64,000 nt of DNA from Episyrphus balteatus (lineage: Eukaryota; Arthropoda; Insecta; Diptera; Syrphidae): the NCBI RefSeq assembly GCF_945859705.1, contig NC_079135.1, positions 78,500,253-78,564,252 of the forward strand. Reading direction: 5' to 3'. The notes below the pieces were generated by a model. The model was given only the letters and a program-made list of their open reading frames with translations, searched no databases and was not told the origin of the DNA. Shown here one piece after another: positions 1 through 12,672 of the stretch (positions within the stretch are counted from its first letter, which is position 1; each line of letters opens with the position of its first letter). The position numbers and the translations under genes are program-made.

Positions 1-312
1 TTAATTCAATAAGAAAAGTAATTATATGGGTTTTTTTTTTCTTTAGTGATGAAGATTCCCTTTCCACCGTTTATCGGTGAAAGAAATCAATTTGCCGCAA
101 CTTTAGCCAACAATTAAAAAGTATTTAGTTCAATAATTTACCATGATTAGTTGGAAGAAAATGCATTTTGTACTGCTAAATAGATTCATGGTGAACAATT
201 TTTATTGAAATTAAACAAAATAATTATGTTAATTTCATGAAACAAGATAAAAATATCGCCCCCGTCACCAGAGATGAGAAACTTCTGCTTTTTTCTTTTG
301 GTTCTTTTCCAG

Positions 313-406
313 TTTTCACACAGAAGAGAGCGGACACACAGATACAGCAGCACCAAATACGACAGAAGAACTGAATGACATTTCCAAACAAATGGTGCCA
401 ACATGA
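313..406 (+). CDS. Candidate last exon of an unknown plus-strand gene (partial)
   Basis: A pyrimidine-rich tract ending in CCAG at 312 is followed by 30 codons and a TGA at 404-406. The peptide is hydrophilic and Thr/Glu-rich, including TAAPNTTEELNDISKQMVPT. There is no start codon in this frame after the acceptor, so upstream exons would have to lie left of the window. An overlapping frame starting at an ATG at 237 is also open, so the frame choice is not certain. I do not recognise the protein. A gene-end reading is supported by the acceptor and by the AT-rich, non-coding look of what follows. Confidence 0.35.
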
Positions 407-570
407 AGAAAATAAAGTTTTAGAAGCGACATCTGGTGAGTTTTTTGTATGTATTAAGAAAACTTATAAGTTATATATTTAAAAATTATAAAAAGAGTTG
501 CCGTTGGCAAATTAATAAATAAATACAAAACAATATATATTTTATATTTTGTTTTGCTGATTTATAATAT

Positions 571-697
571 TATTATTTTGTGGTTGTATTTCTTCCCTTA
601 TTATTAGGTATGAACCTCGAAATATATTGGCAAATTTAAAATAAAAATGGCGTTTTTATTTGAATAATAAGGGAAGAAATACAACCACAAAATAATA
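571..697. repeat. Perfect 35-bp inverted repeat (hairpin or MITE relic)
   Basis: Positions 571-605 and 663-697 are exact reverse complements over 35 bases, separated by 57 bases of AT-rich sequence. No coding potential is seen. Likely a short foldback or MITE end pair. Confidence 0.8.
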
Positions 698-2237
698 ACA
701 AAACAAATTATTTAATTTCTCGTATATAATTTTGTATCAGTTTTCTTTTTTATTTTTTTCTAATAAAAAATTCAAACTTGATATAAAAATGGCAAAACAT
801 TACTTTATAAAAAATGGGGAAAAGTAGATAAGTACTATAAACTTTTATCCTATACTCTTGTTTAAGTCTACAGAAAGAACAAAATTGGTTCAAATTTACC
901 CACGTGATCCTTTTTTATAAATCTCAGGGTAGAAAATAATATTTCTAGAAGACCAAAAATTAATGAAACTTACCAAATTAAGGAATTCAAAAAAGACTGC
1001 CAAGAGGCCAACAATACAATTTTCCAAAACTAAAAAAAAACTTAACTTTAATTTGTTTATAAAAAAATGACCATTTTGAGATTGTGTTGATGCTAAGGAT
1101 TTTCTGAGGAAAAATTTAAAAAGAAGTCTTATTATATCTCAAAAACGTGACGTCATAGTTTTTTTTACTTGGGTTATTAGGTACAAGCGCCACTTGTTAC
1201 TTTGAACTAATTCAAAAATGTCTCCTACATATTTTCTAGTTTTGCGAAACAGTTAATGAATTCATTCAAATTCATTACTCAAGTCGAGATTTTTCTTAAG
1301 TTAATGTCTGAGGAGGCTTTTGGGCAATTCAGCTATTCGTAATCCAGTGTCAAGGAATGCTCAAGCGTTTCAGCCCTATTCTGCTATTCGATTCACGTGA
1401 ATCGAAATATTTCCTTACTTAATTACATCAAATTGGCTTTCAAAAACGTTTAACTTTCGGTAGCATGATGTTGTTTCCGTCAGTTTTAGAAATTCTAAAG
1501 AAAAAAAAAAAAATTGTCTGAATTAAATTTTAACCACCTTTTAAGAGCTTATTATTTAAGACTTTCTAGTGAATCGAATACGGCTGTTTACTTGGAAATT
1601 TCCTCGGTTCACTTTAATAAAGCGCACAACTCACTGAAACGCTTAAGTTTTCTAAACTCAAATGAAATTAAAACTTAAAAGTGTAGCCCGAAACTACCTT
1701 AGACCTAAAATTGGTATTCCTGAGGCTAGAATCTTTTCGAAATTCAATGAGTTTAAAGGGAATGCATGAAGATATTTTTCCGTCTAGTTCATTGACTTCA
1801 GAAAAAAGTCAAGCCTCGTGTTAAAAAATTGTACATTCGCATAAACTTAAATTCAAATTAGAAGTAGGGAGAAATGCCAAATCTTCTTTGGTTTTCGATG
1901 CAGATTTATCTTTCATTTTAATTTTGAAACAAAAGCAATCAATAAACACCGGTGCAAACATACAATTTATTTAAATTCCAAAGAAATAATTTTTATCCAC
2001 TATCTTATCAGGCTTTAAAAAGCAAAGTTCTTAGAATAATTAAAAAGTTGGAGAAGCTTAATCAATAATGTCTAGATCTAAATAGGGAAAACTAGATCAT
2101 TAGTTCGCTGGACAATAAAATCATCTCCTTTTATTAATTCATTCAATTGAACCCAAGATGTACAACAAAGTACAACTTGATTCTAGTAGAAAATCACATT
2201 CATGTTATAATATTTACTAGAAATATAATAAACCATT
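698..2237. other. Non-coding AT-rich intergenic stretch with one repeat copy
   Basis: No supportable gene. At about 1358-1650 there is a repeat whose ends (CTCAAGCGTTTCAG and, inverted, CTGAAACGCTTAAG) form imperfect terminal inverted repeats. Just inside is CAGCCCTATTCTGC followed by a palindrome around TTCACGTGAA. The same stretch recurs at 36072. Confidence 0.55.
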
Positions 2238-3783
2238 TTATTTAACCAATCTATTATAATGCTTCCGACGTCTGTCTTCCTCGAAATTATTGTTACGTGC
2301 CCATTCTTTAAGATTTCCCTGTGATCGCAAAACGGCAGACTTGGAATCAACATCACGCATAACGAAAGGAGAATACCCAGCTGTGTAGTCTTCATTCAAG
2401 GCAGTGGTTTTTGTTTTGGCCACACGTGATGGCATCTGTCTGGGCATTGGTTGATCTTCAAAGAGAAGTGGATTACGTGAATGCTTGCCACCCTTGAATC
2501 GTGGCAAACTTTGGTTTTTGTATTTTGCAGTAAGAGGTCTTCTTGTGTTGATATGAATCTAAAACAAAAATGTGTTTAAAAATGTTACTCAACTATAAGC
2601 TCCATTAAACTTACGACTTGTTGTCCATTTTCATCCAAACTAACTGCGACTTTCTTTAAAGTCTTATTGCCACAAATGGGACAGAAAACCTTTGTCATGA
2701 CACTGGTTGTTTTGAAACAAGTATAACAACGCAAAATGTATGTTCGAACGTGTTTAATCACACGGCCATTCAAGGCAGAAACATTGAGGTTCATTTGTTT
2801 GAGGACATTCTGAATAGCAAAATCTGTTGACATGCAAGCAACAACTGGAATAACTTCATCTTCGATTTTACCCTCAAGATCTTTCTTTACTTTTTTGATA
2901 TTTGATGGAGTTATCCAACCACTATCATCATTGTAGTCGTCGCCATCTTCAGCACCAAATTCTTCATTTTCCTCACTTTGTTCATCTTCGTCTTCGGATG
3001 AACAATCAACTTCTGGAACGTTGGTAGGAGCTAGAATGTCAGTAGCGTTCTCTGAATCGCAGTTCAGATTTGCAAACGATTTTTCTAATTCTTCTTCGGT
3101 ATAATCGTCGTTTTCATTTGCATCGTGACATTCTTTTTCGGTTGGAGCATTCTTCGGTTCTACTTTTTCTGTGTTTTTAGTTTGCTCTGTGCTTACAGGT
3201 TTTTCTTCCGATTCCACATTAGATTGTTCACTTTCAAGTAAATGCTCTTCGGATTCTGATTCGCTTTCACTTTCATCAGTTTCTGGGCTTCCGTCTGCTC
3301 GAACACCTTTTTTCGGAACATAGAATCCAGCCAATTTAGTATTGCCTATAAGCTCTTCTGGTTTCTTTTTAGAAGCAACAACTCTGGAAATGCAATGTTG
3401 TGTTTTGATGTGATCGGAACCAACATGTTCTTTTTCTAATTCATAAGTTAGAGCAATTATTTTCAAATCGATTGCCGATAAACTGGCATAGTCTCCAGTT
3501 TTCTTTGAAAATTCTGTTACGAATTTAAGACATTCGGAATGAGGTTCACGAATTTGTAGATCAAATGGCAAAACAACCAAACGACGTATTTGTCGTTTGT
3601 GTTTGACTTCTTCAATAACATCGGGAACTGTGAGAATATTTTCGGCGTATTCCTATAAAAAAAAGTATGTTATTATTATGTTTTTATAATAATACTAATG
3701 TTTATTACATGTAATTGGACAACATTAATAAATGCCGTTGTATCTGCTACCAAATATTTAATTTTCTTTTCAGACATTTCCAT
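2238..3783 (-). CDS. Nob1: Nob1, PIN-domain endonuclease of 18S rRNA maturation
   Basis: Nob1 cuts the 3' end of 18S rRNA (site D) in cytoplasmic pre-40S particles. Three exons on the minus strand join without a frame break: 3783-3709, 3652-2615 and 2558-2238, with GT-AG introns, giving 477 residues, about the usual insect size. The first exon holds the start of the PIN domain, with a catalytic-type Asp in YLVADTTAFI (residue 14). The PIN domain continues through residues 26-120. Residues about 145-270 are acidic Ser/Glu-rich linker. A zinc ribbon follows with Cys 334, 337, 349 and 352 (RCYTC, FCPICG), then the conserved basic Nob1 C-terminus containing LPRFKGGKHSRNP. A second ATG two codons downstream could also start translation. 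The next annotated gene, the Ig/FN3 gene, begins 22 kb away. Confidence 0.95.
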
Positions 3784-4302
3784 TTTCACAAAATAATAAC
3801 ACGTGCAGTGTTTTTAAAAAGAAGGATGGTGGATGAATGACAGTTGACAGCAGTTGTCATTTGGTAATATGCTTGGTTCTCTTACAACAAATGTTTGAAA
3901 AATGTTAGAAATCTTAAGGTCGCGTCCTTACTAGATTATATTTATGGTTTCCTTTGTGCCTGGCTACACGGTGATTTTTCAATCGCCTAACCATTCAGGT
4001 TGTAGGCAAGATGGGAGGATTTTCCTCTTTTTGACGTTTGTTTCTAGAAAATGTGAATTGGAACACGATTGGGCACAACACTGTGTAACCAGGCACTTTG
4101 GTTTCAATAAATCGCGATTATTTTTCAGAATTATTTTTGACATTGTTTTTTGGGTAGATATTTTGGGATTTTCAAAAATTTTAACACATTTTTATTACTC
4201 GTTTGGTGTTTGACCAAAAATGTTATAGTCTCTATAGTTTAAGTGATTGTTGATACGAGACGAAGAAGGTAATGGTCTTGAAGATTTCGAAGATCAATTA
4301 AC
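3784..4302. other. Nob1 upstream region, no other gene seen
   Basis: Holds the presumed Nob1 promoter and leader, then sequence of unclear origin. An 89-codon plus-strand frame at 3944-4213 shows no known motif and no conserved feature. Confidence 0.4.
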
Positions 4303-4540
4303 AGCCCTATTCTGGCAAACCTCACAAGTCACAAGAACCTCACAAGGTGATCATAACTCGATTTTGCGAGGATTTATTTCACACAAACTTCTTGCTAGCA
4401 AAAATCCAACTTGTGAATTGTGACCTCCTTCAGAGCAGATCACAAATTCGAAAGTTTTTGTGACGCGAAAACCTCACAAAATCAAATTCAGCTCAACTTG
4501 TGAGGTTCTCATAACTTGTGAGGTTTGCCAGAATAGGGCT
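4303..4540. mobile_element. Short palindromic MITE
   Basis: Left end AGCCCTATTCTGGCAAACCT and its reverse complement at the right end form terminal inverted repeats of about 27 bp. Subterminal copies of ACAAGAACCTCACAAG-type sequence make most of the 238 bp self-complementary. The terminal AGCCCTATTCTG is shared with repeats at 1372 and 36073. Confidence 0.75.
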
Positions 4541-6177
4541 ATAAGGCTATGAGAACAATAGTGACGTAAGCCATATAATTAAGTTTTGAGCTACGAGAGA
4601 TTTAAGATATATGGTTTTTTAAAACAACGCTTTTTTTAGTGTCATCTAGTTTGGAGTGTATCTAGCTGCATAAATCTATTTATTGTATACTTACTCAGAA
4701 TAAAGGATATAAACTTTTTTCGTTTATCTAACCGTAAGATATAGATACTTGGAAGTACAAAAATCGAGAAAATCTTTAAAAATTCGTTTTTTGTTCTTAA
4801 TTTTGTAAAAAATTGAAAAATTATAATAATCAAACGCGCAAGACATATTCTTATTGAAAATAAATTGCTCCACAAAAAAGGTCTTGTTAACTTTTTTCAT
4901 TAATCTAACCATTCTAAAGATATTCGAGATCAAAGTTAAGAAAAATTCACGATCCGATGCAACTGGTCTAGTATCATTGCAAAAGTGCAAAAGTGTAAAA
5001 TCTTACAACACTACAACAACAAAATATACGGATTTAAATTTTACAACAGTCTTGCACTTTTGCTATACCCTAGACCTATTGCAAAATAAAAATACAATAG
5101 AGTAAAGTTATTTTTGACAGATGGCAGCTCACCGTCGCATCGCCCATGATAAACAGTTTGTCTTTTTTATTCTGTGTATTATGGTTGTCGGCTTGTCGGT
5201 ACTCATGTCCCGTAATTTAGTTTCTTTTGATGTAAAATAATTTGTGAAAATTAACCCGAACAAAACAAAGAATTAAATTATAAAAAATGGAATAAAAAAA
5301 AAAACATCATGGATTTCATTCATGCTTCAATATTTACTATAGATAAGAAAAGGGGGCGATCACGATCTATTGTAAAAAAATAAAATTTTATATTTTTACT
5401 AGGCCTGTTACACCAGATCGTGAATACCCCTATTATAAAAACATTTATTACTTTTCAAAATTTTCCAATTCACTGAAAACTCATTATTATCAAATTTGCA
5501 AGATGTATTCTTATAAAGTCTAATACGTTCTACAAAAAAGTCGTTAGCATCAAATTGATTGCTTTAACCGTTTAGAAGATAATGAATTACGATTTTTTTG
5601 AACGAATTGAATATATAAATTTTTTAACTGAATAAAATTCCAGCAATCGCATTTTTTTTTTTTTTATGAAATAGTAGATAGTGATTATTAAAATTTATTT
5701 TTGCAATTTCAGAGAAGATAATATGAATTTCAGTGTATTTGAGCATAAAAAGGTAAGTTTTTACTAAATTTGGTAGAACATTTTTTTTTATTGAAAAAAA
5801 TAAACATAAAAAACAAAAAACTTGATTTTTTTGAATTTTTCACATAAATTTTGAGGTTATGTGAAGAAACAACTTTTTTCCATAGAACTTGTAGTTTTGC
5901 CAGAAATCGATATATAAACCATTTTGTACCCTCAAAAAATCACAACTCGGATCGCCCCAATTTATTTTTCCTTAATTTTTATCATATGCCCATCCTTTTC
6001 TAATGGGTTTCATCCTACTATCATTTTTTGTTATTTAAAAAAATATTTATCGACCGTGGTTCATGAATTGAAGCTCACTCAAAAAAGAAATGTAATGTAC
6101 AAAAAAATAGATGTAGCCCAAAATGTTAGACATAGAACAATTTTATATTTTCAATCGTTCAAGAGGAAACAAAGGAC
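4541..6177. other. AT-rich non-coding stretch with one exon-like fragment
   Basis: No gene can be supported. A 41-base segment at about 5714-5752 lies between a good acceptor (TTGCAATTTCAG) and a good donor (AAAAAG/GTAAGT) and can read as EDNMNFSVFEHKK. This could be chance. Confidence 0.3.
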
Positions 6178-6717
6178 CATGGGCATTTTGGGCCCAATTT
6201 CAATATTGCTCAACAGTGATGAAACGCATGTCAAAGGTCTTGAGGAGTACTTTAAATTATTATATGGGGGTAAAGTCAAAATCGAGCGCAAAAGTGGTGT
6301 TTTGGATCATTTTATAAAAAAGTAATTGAAATGAAAAAAAATATATTTAAAAAAAGTGGCAACACTTACTATAAAGTGTTTCACCTTTTTCAAAAGGTAG
6401 ACAACCCACCTTTAATTTAGTATTAAAATTAAGTTATTTCTATTAAAAGTTTTCGAAAAAAATGATTTATAAATACAAAAATTATTTCACTTTTTGTGAA
6501 ATAAAGCTCTAAAATGACTTTTTTAATTCACTGCACTATCAATTAATCAAACACTGAAAACCTTATAGTTTTATCTCTTCTAGTTTTTAAGAAAATCGAA
6601 AATCGAAGAACAAACTGTTTTTGACTTGCAGGAAGATCATTTGCTAAAATATGGGCGTTTCATCACTGTTGAGCAATATTGAAATTGGGCCCAGAGTACA
6701 CACAAAAGTGCCCATGG
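6178..6717. repeat. Inverted repeat, 38-bp perfect arms (transposon-like)
   Basis: Positions 6190-6227 and 6655-6692 are exact reverse complements. The homology extends outward less perfectly to CCATGGGCA near 6178 and TGCCCATGG near 6717. The interior of about 430 bp has no clear coding content. Probably a DNA-transposon derivative. Confidence 0.75.
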
Positions 6718-9700
6718 TAATTTATATTTTACTTTTTCGTTAGTTTTACGTTTTCGAATTAAAAAAAAAAACTGCTTACTTTCCATTGATGCCAATATCT
6801 CCCAAATCCATATATAGGAACGCCACCCGTGGGATAATATGAGATAATTAACATCTTATTCTCAATTCTCTGTACCTACCAACAAAAACTCTTTCCCATC
6901 TATCTATTCCTTCTAACTAGTGCCGTGCAATATACAAAAGACCTTAGGCATACAGGCATATAGTGAAAATTATTATAATTATTATAAAACCTACCGTTTA
7001 AAAAAAAAAACTCTTGTGACCTTTGACCCCTTATAATGGAACTAGCTGACAGAAGAAACTTCAGGACTTTTCACAGATTGTTAACCATCCTAACACCAAG
7101 CTGTATACCAAAAATCACCATGTTAAAATTTTTTTTCTTGAAAACTTCTATTTTTCCTGGGCTAAAAATTTTATAAATAAACTGTATCATTATTCCTTCT
7201 ATTGGAAAAATTACAATTAAGCTTTTTTTTGGCGCTAAAAACCATGAGTTCTTAAGCTGATTCTAAGTAGGAAAACTTATGAGTCATTTATATGTCAATT
7301 TCACTTCGTTTAGTTTTAAACATCACTCTTTGTCTTTGCAAGCGATTTTTCAAATTTTAAATACTATTTGAAATAGTATTATTTATCTTTCAAATATTTT
7401 CCTTGTTGTCTAACGATTTTCCCGCAATTTGTTATAAACAGGATTTTTTCCATTTTAAAGTGTTTCTATTTTGTAATCTTTTCATTTAAACTTCATTTTA
7501 TTTAAAACAATCCGTTTTTTCTTCTGAATAATGAATAATTAATTCTTTTAAAATTATTTTACTTTTTCACAAAAAAAGGAATATTTCAATTTCTTATTTT
7601 TTTTTTTTCAAAAACCAAGAAATTAATGTCGTTTTCGATTGGAATAACTCAAGGATTCACTCATTCTGAAATCCAATAAAACAGTTTAAATCGCTTCCAC
7701 TCAATTCTGAAATTTTATATCTGTATTGGTGAATAATCAAATAAAAATTTTTTGCTTTTCTACTAGAAAATTTAGTTTGACGTTTACTTATTTAAATATT
7801 AGTGATTTTGAGTAAATTCTGTTTTGAAATCAAGAAGAGAATTTTTATTTTCAGAAGCGTTCTGTCTGTCATATTAGTGCAAATAAAACACTTTCAGAAG
7901 GCTTTTGAATGATTCCGGACGCTTCCGGAGAGCCAATCGAAAACGACATAAGTAAAGTAAGAAAAAATTGTAATTCATGTTCTCCTATGTATTTTCAAGA
8001 ATTTTTCTTCAATTTGACTTCAAACATAATTGGTAAGAAAATTTTCAAAATATGTTTTGAAGTTCCAACAACCATAACAAAGTTGAACTTGCCCATCATT
8101 TGATTATTCCAATAACTTTATTGATAATGGTTTTATTCATAATCATAATCACCTGTTTTTGGAAAATAAATGTCATCAATCTCGCACTCTTACCGTTGTT
8201 TTGACTGTTCTTCTGTTTCCCAACTCTATATTTTGCTTTTCCACTTTTCCAAACAGTCATGCTCATCGTTCATGTAGCGGGGTAGATTTTCCTACCCCAT
8301 GGTGATTTCATTTTCAGTCGAGCGCAAACTGTCGAATAAAACGGCTGTGGTAACTCGACCGTCTTTGGTTGTGTTATGAAAGTTTTTACTGTCCTTACAA
8401 AAAAACTCGTTTTTTATTTTCTTTTTGGTGCTATGATTGTTGTTACGAAATCAAAACTGTCCTACATATACTAAAAAAAAGAACTCTAAACTCTCAAAGT
8501 TATTTATACTCTGTTGTAAGAACTTTAGCAGTTAAAAACCGTGTGAAGTTTAAGTGCGGAAAATATAATGTGGGAGAATGTCTTCCAATGCTATAGTTTC
8601 TCTGTCATCCTTTAATTTATTATTTTTCACCCAAGGTAAATATAAAGTACTTATTCAAAACCGCACATCAAAAAAAAAAAAATAAATCTATGAATATATC
8701 AATCATTGGTTTTTTTGTAAAACAATATAAACGGTCTAATGCGTTGATATAGAAGTGAAAACAGCATAAGACCTTGAGTCTGAGGTCTATTACGAGATAA
8801 ACATTGATTTTTCCTTCTTTTTTTGTGTGTGAAACACCTAACCAAATTGGTGTGTTCCGATCGAGAGGGCGTATACGTAACATTTCAAAGGTGTTTTTTT
8901 TTTTCATTCTCCTAAGGAGTTAGAAAAATATTTTTCCTAACTGGAGGATAGTCTTATTTAATTTAAGTTTTGTTTCGCCGAAGCATTGCCCTCAAGATGC
9001 GGGGATAAATAAAAAAAATAAGCAGAGAGTTCATTCTGGCTTAGTTTGAGTTCTTGAAGTCCCTTGGGGAGAGGTAATTTTACTTGTACTTCTCAGCAAG
9101 CAGTTTCTTTCATGCAAAATGTCAACAATTTTGCTTTCATAATGCCAAGGACGTTCGTTTTTTATTTTGTCTTCGCATTGAGGTTTGTTTACACTGAAGT
9201 TTTGTGGTTTGTACCCTGCTTTATTTTAAGTATTATTGCATCCTTTTGTATTTCTTATGTTTTTCTTGTGATTTAGCTTGGAGCTCTAATTAAAAAAAAT
9301 ATAGCTGAGGAGATTTAAAAAAATAAATCTTAAAAAGGTAGCTAGTGAATATGAACAAGTATCAAGGTTACAACATCGGTTTTTTTTTAATCTATTGAGA
9401 TAATTAATGAAATATTTTAGAGGCCCGAAAAATTTCAATGTCACGGAGAGGGTGAAAGAAAAAATTTATGTAAATTCTATTTACATTTAGTATTGGAGAA
9501 GGCAAACAGAATTGCAAATTTGAATGAGCCTGTTTTTGATTAAATTTTTATCTTTTAGCTACAGAAGATTTTTATGATATCAATTTATAAATGTACAAGT
9601 ACATACATATGAGGGTGGTTCTTATATTTTTTTTTACGCTTGAAATCAAAGCTCAATAGTTTTTTTGACTTACAGATGTTGGTTCTTATAATTTAGTAGT

Positions 9701-9843
9701 CAGTAGTGGGGCAGAACAAAAATCTTTAAAAATTAAAGGATATTCAACAGTCAACACTATATCCCATCCTAATGTACAAAGTAGCTATACAAAAATAAAA
9801 ATAATTTTTATTATTTTATTATTTTTTTCTTCGTTATCGTAGC
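6718..9843. other. Intergenic stretch, no gene supported
   Basis: AT-rich. Features seen are a 20-base hairpin GGGGTAGATTTTCCTACCCC near 8280 and an exon-like ATG segment at 7909-7956 reading MIPDASGEPIENDISK, followed at once by GTAAG. The overlapping frame there is also open and Arg-rich, so a coding role is undecided. Confidence 0.35.
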
Positions 9844-10591
9844 TATAGGGGCAGTGGGGGTAAGACCGCAAATGGGGGCAAAACCGTTTTTGTACAATGT
9901 TGTATGAAAAAAGTAAAATTGTCAGTTGTATTTTTTATAATAGAAAGTGAATATTCAAAAGTATTTTCTGCGAAAGAAGGAACCGTAAAGATAAATTTAA
10001 AAAAAAGTAATCCAGAACATAATATATGATATGACTGGGGGCAAGACAGCCCATGGGCGAAATTGGAAGCTCTGGTGGCTTAAAAAAAGTTAAAAAAGAA
10101 TTTAACAGTTAAATCTTCTAAAAAGCTAAGCGACAGGTACCAAATAATACTGTAAATAATGATTCTGAGAAAGATTACTTTGCAGACTGTATTTGTCCCT
10201 TCTACTTGCAACTGTTTTCTAGATTAGATTGGATTAAGTGCAAAATATGTACCAAAAGGAACCACAAAGCTTGTGCTGGAGTGAGAACTAATGAAAATAT
10301 AACATAATTATGTTATTATACCTATTGCAAATAGACTGCATTTAAAATAAAAAAAACGGTCTTTTTACCAACAAAATTTGATAGGACGGTCTTACCCTCA
10401 TGTTGGCGCAAAACCGTTTTTTGTTAGATGATTTTTCAAAACTTATTATCTTTTGTTCAATATTTTTTATTTTTTTTTATAATAATGAGAGTTTCTTCAG
10501 TAAACAATTAACTTAATAAATAAAGACTTTATTTTAATTAAAAGTTGTTTTATATTTATAAAAGGGCGGTCTTGCCCCCACTTCCCCTATA
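9844..10591 (+). mobile_element. Pogo-like DNA transposon relic with transposase C-terminal zinc finger
   Basis: The ends form imperfect inverted repeats of about 26 bp (left GGGGCAGTGGGGGTAAGACC; right, inverted, GGGGAAGTGGGGGCAAGACC) next to TA dinucleotides, as in the Tc1/mariner-pogo superfamily. Near the right end, at about 10157-10306 on the plus strand, a frame encodes ADCIC, then WIKCKICTK and NHKACAGV. This matches the C-terminal PHD-like Cys/His finger found on many insect pogo-type transposases. The rest of the transposase is missing or unreadable, so the copy is non-autonomous. Confidence 0.7.
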
Positions 10592-10697
10592 CAAATTTAT
10601 TAAAGGACTAGACAGTCAACTTATTTAAAATGTAGGATGTTTTATACTATTTTTAATAAACTATAACAATGTAAACAAAGTAAATACATTCTATTAC

Positions 10698-10891
10698 TCT
10701 GCAAACACTATTTGAATTTGCCAAAATTTGCTCTAAACTAGCTTCCTCGTACTTGCCCTTGTAGTCAATGGCGTAGCTAGCGTTGTTTAGTTCTTTGTGC
10801 CAACCCAATTCTAATGGCTCTTGTTGCTGAATAGCAGTTTCGGATCTGCACATTGATCGATTGATATTTGGGGTGTAAGATGCACCACAAT
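10698..10891 (-). CDS. Orphan exon-like coding segment, function unknown
   Basis: The minus strand has an acceptor (CTTTTATAG) at 10892, a 64-codon open stretch, and a candidate donor (GCAGA/GTAATAG) at 10697. The peptide contains DCGASYTPNINRSMCRSE, ELGWHKELNNASYAIDYKGK and YEEASLEQILANSNSVCR. Codon use is more GC-rich and protein-like than the flanks. The frame stays open outward from about 10936 down to 10653, so it could also be part of an unspliced decayed frame. It starts 107 bp right of the pogo-like relic. No partner exon was found and no family is recognised. Confidence 0.4.
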
Positions 10892-10899
10892 CTATAAAA

Positions 10900-12672
10900 G
10901 ACCTATTGTGCCCACTCTTATGCTAGCTGAGTGGGTTACTAATGTTATAGATCCTCCTCTAATTTAAATCCTTTCAGGAAATTTAATATTTTGGTTATTT
11001 TCATAGAGTGTAGTGCGTGTACCCGAACTGAAAAAAAGTTGTAAATTATTGCGATATCAGGAAATAGAAGTTTGTAGACCTTGTCTGTTTTTTCGCTATA
11101 TCAAGAAAGCATCCAACAGTGAAATGCTTAGAGTTCAGTATAGAAATAGCACATCATGTTGCACTCTGTGTTGAAATAGTTTTGAATTTGATTGAATTTG
11201 CACACGCTGAAAAGCTATTTTTTCGAGCCCAACAAATATAATTACACAAAATTTTAAATGGGATTCCATTTTATTTTATCTAAAACAACGCCGACAGAAG
11301 CCACCTTTCAGCTAGAGGTAAATGTTTAAAAAAGCTATCTATAAAATTTCATTTCAGTTCTTAGAACTCTATTCTTTTAATTAGATTGCTATATTTTCAA
11401 CCCAACATACCCTATTAAAATTATTTTATGCTTCCAGTATAAGAATGCGAGTAAAAAATTCCCTTACTCTACCAAACTAAAAAGTTATGGGGAATAAAAC
11501 CTTGTAGTTATACATATTTTCGTTTACCACGTACAAATCCCATTTTAAAAGTCGTTACTCGTAACCCATGTGCTTTAATTTCCTTTATCAACTGATCTTC
11601 TATTTCACATTTTTTTTTTGTATTAACCTTGTTAGCTATTGTCATTTGACGGACTACTCTCTAACTATTAGTTTCTTTCAATCTTAGCCTTGGATCTTTT
11701 AACGTGCTTTTGAGAAATTAACAGTTGAAGGTCATATGGTGGTGATTTTCCAAACATCCAAAATACTTACACACAGTTTACAGCTTAAACAACCCTATTC
11801 CTTATTACCTTGACTAGGACAAGACTATAGGTACCACTGTAATATTAATACCTTTTCGTATACGCTTTCACACAAACAATCTGTATGCGAGCATTTCGTG
11901 ATTTCGTCTATCGAAGAAGTAGCCAAATATTTAGTTTTTCCTCACGATAACACTTACCTACTTTAAACGAAGTATAATTCATAATAAGAGGCCGCTACTA
12001 TGCCTATTCCTATTGTCTTCACTCACCATGAAGGAAAAATAAAAAAAATACTGCACCCTTTTTAGAGGTGATAGAGGTTATAGTTTACTTAGGCTTTATT
12101 ACCATAAACTCTTGTAACTAACACCCTTGAATCACGTTTCATTAAACTCAACTGGATTTTCTTAGCTTCTTGGTGTTGGGTTCTCTTGTTTCTTAATTAT
12201 TATTGTTATTATAATTACTTTGTGCTTGTTTAGATTTCGTTTTTTTGTTAATCTAGTTTATTTGAGTTATTAATTATTAAGATTGTATTTCAAATTACTG
12301 TGTTATGTAGTCATTGTTTTCAAGTTTATACATTTATGCATACAACTTGTAAACATATTTAAGTGGGGGTTAGTTTTGAAAATAAACCTTTCTTCAAAAA
12401 ATATTGGTTTTTAGTATAGGTACTCTTATATGAATGCTACTCCTCAAATGAATAAAATGTGAAAAGATTTTTTAACATAACAAGCAAAATTTTCGGTTCG
12501 CTTGTTTTGTTAATTTTTTTTAAATTTTTATTGAAAATTTAAAATTTAAAAAACATACACGAAGGTTCTGTATCACGTGTATTTAAGACATTCTTTGTTT
12601 TTTTTCTCAATCAGTGAATTTAAATTTTTTGTAAGTCACTTTAAAATTATTGTAATCTGAATAATTGTTGCT
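10900..12672. other. Non-coding intergenic stretch
   Basis: AT-rich sequence without a supportable reading frame, RNA gene or clear repeat on inspection. Confidence 0.4.

Noticed and set aside
3944..4213. 89-codon plus-strand frame upstream of Nob1
   Set aside because: Biased to Phe and Val, no motif, no splice context; likely chance in T-rich DNA.
5924..6325. 133-codon plus-strand frame
   Set aside because: Overlaps one arm of an inverted-repeat element and has no recognisable domain.
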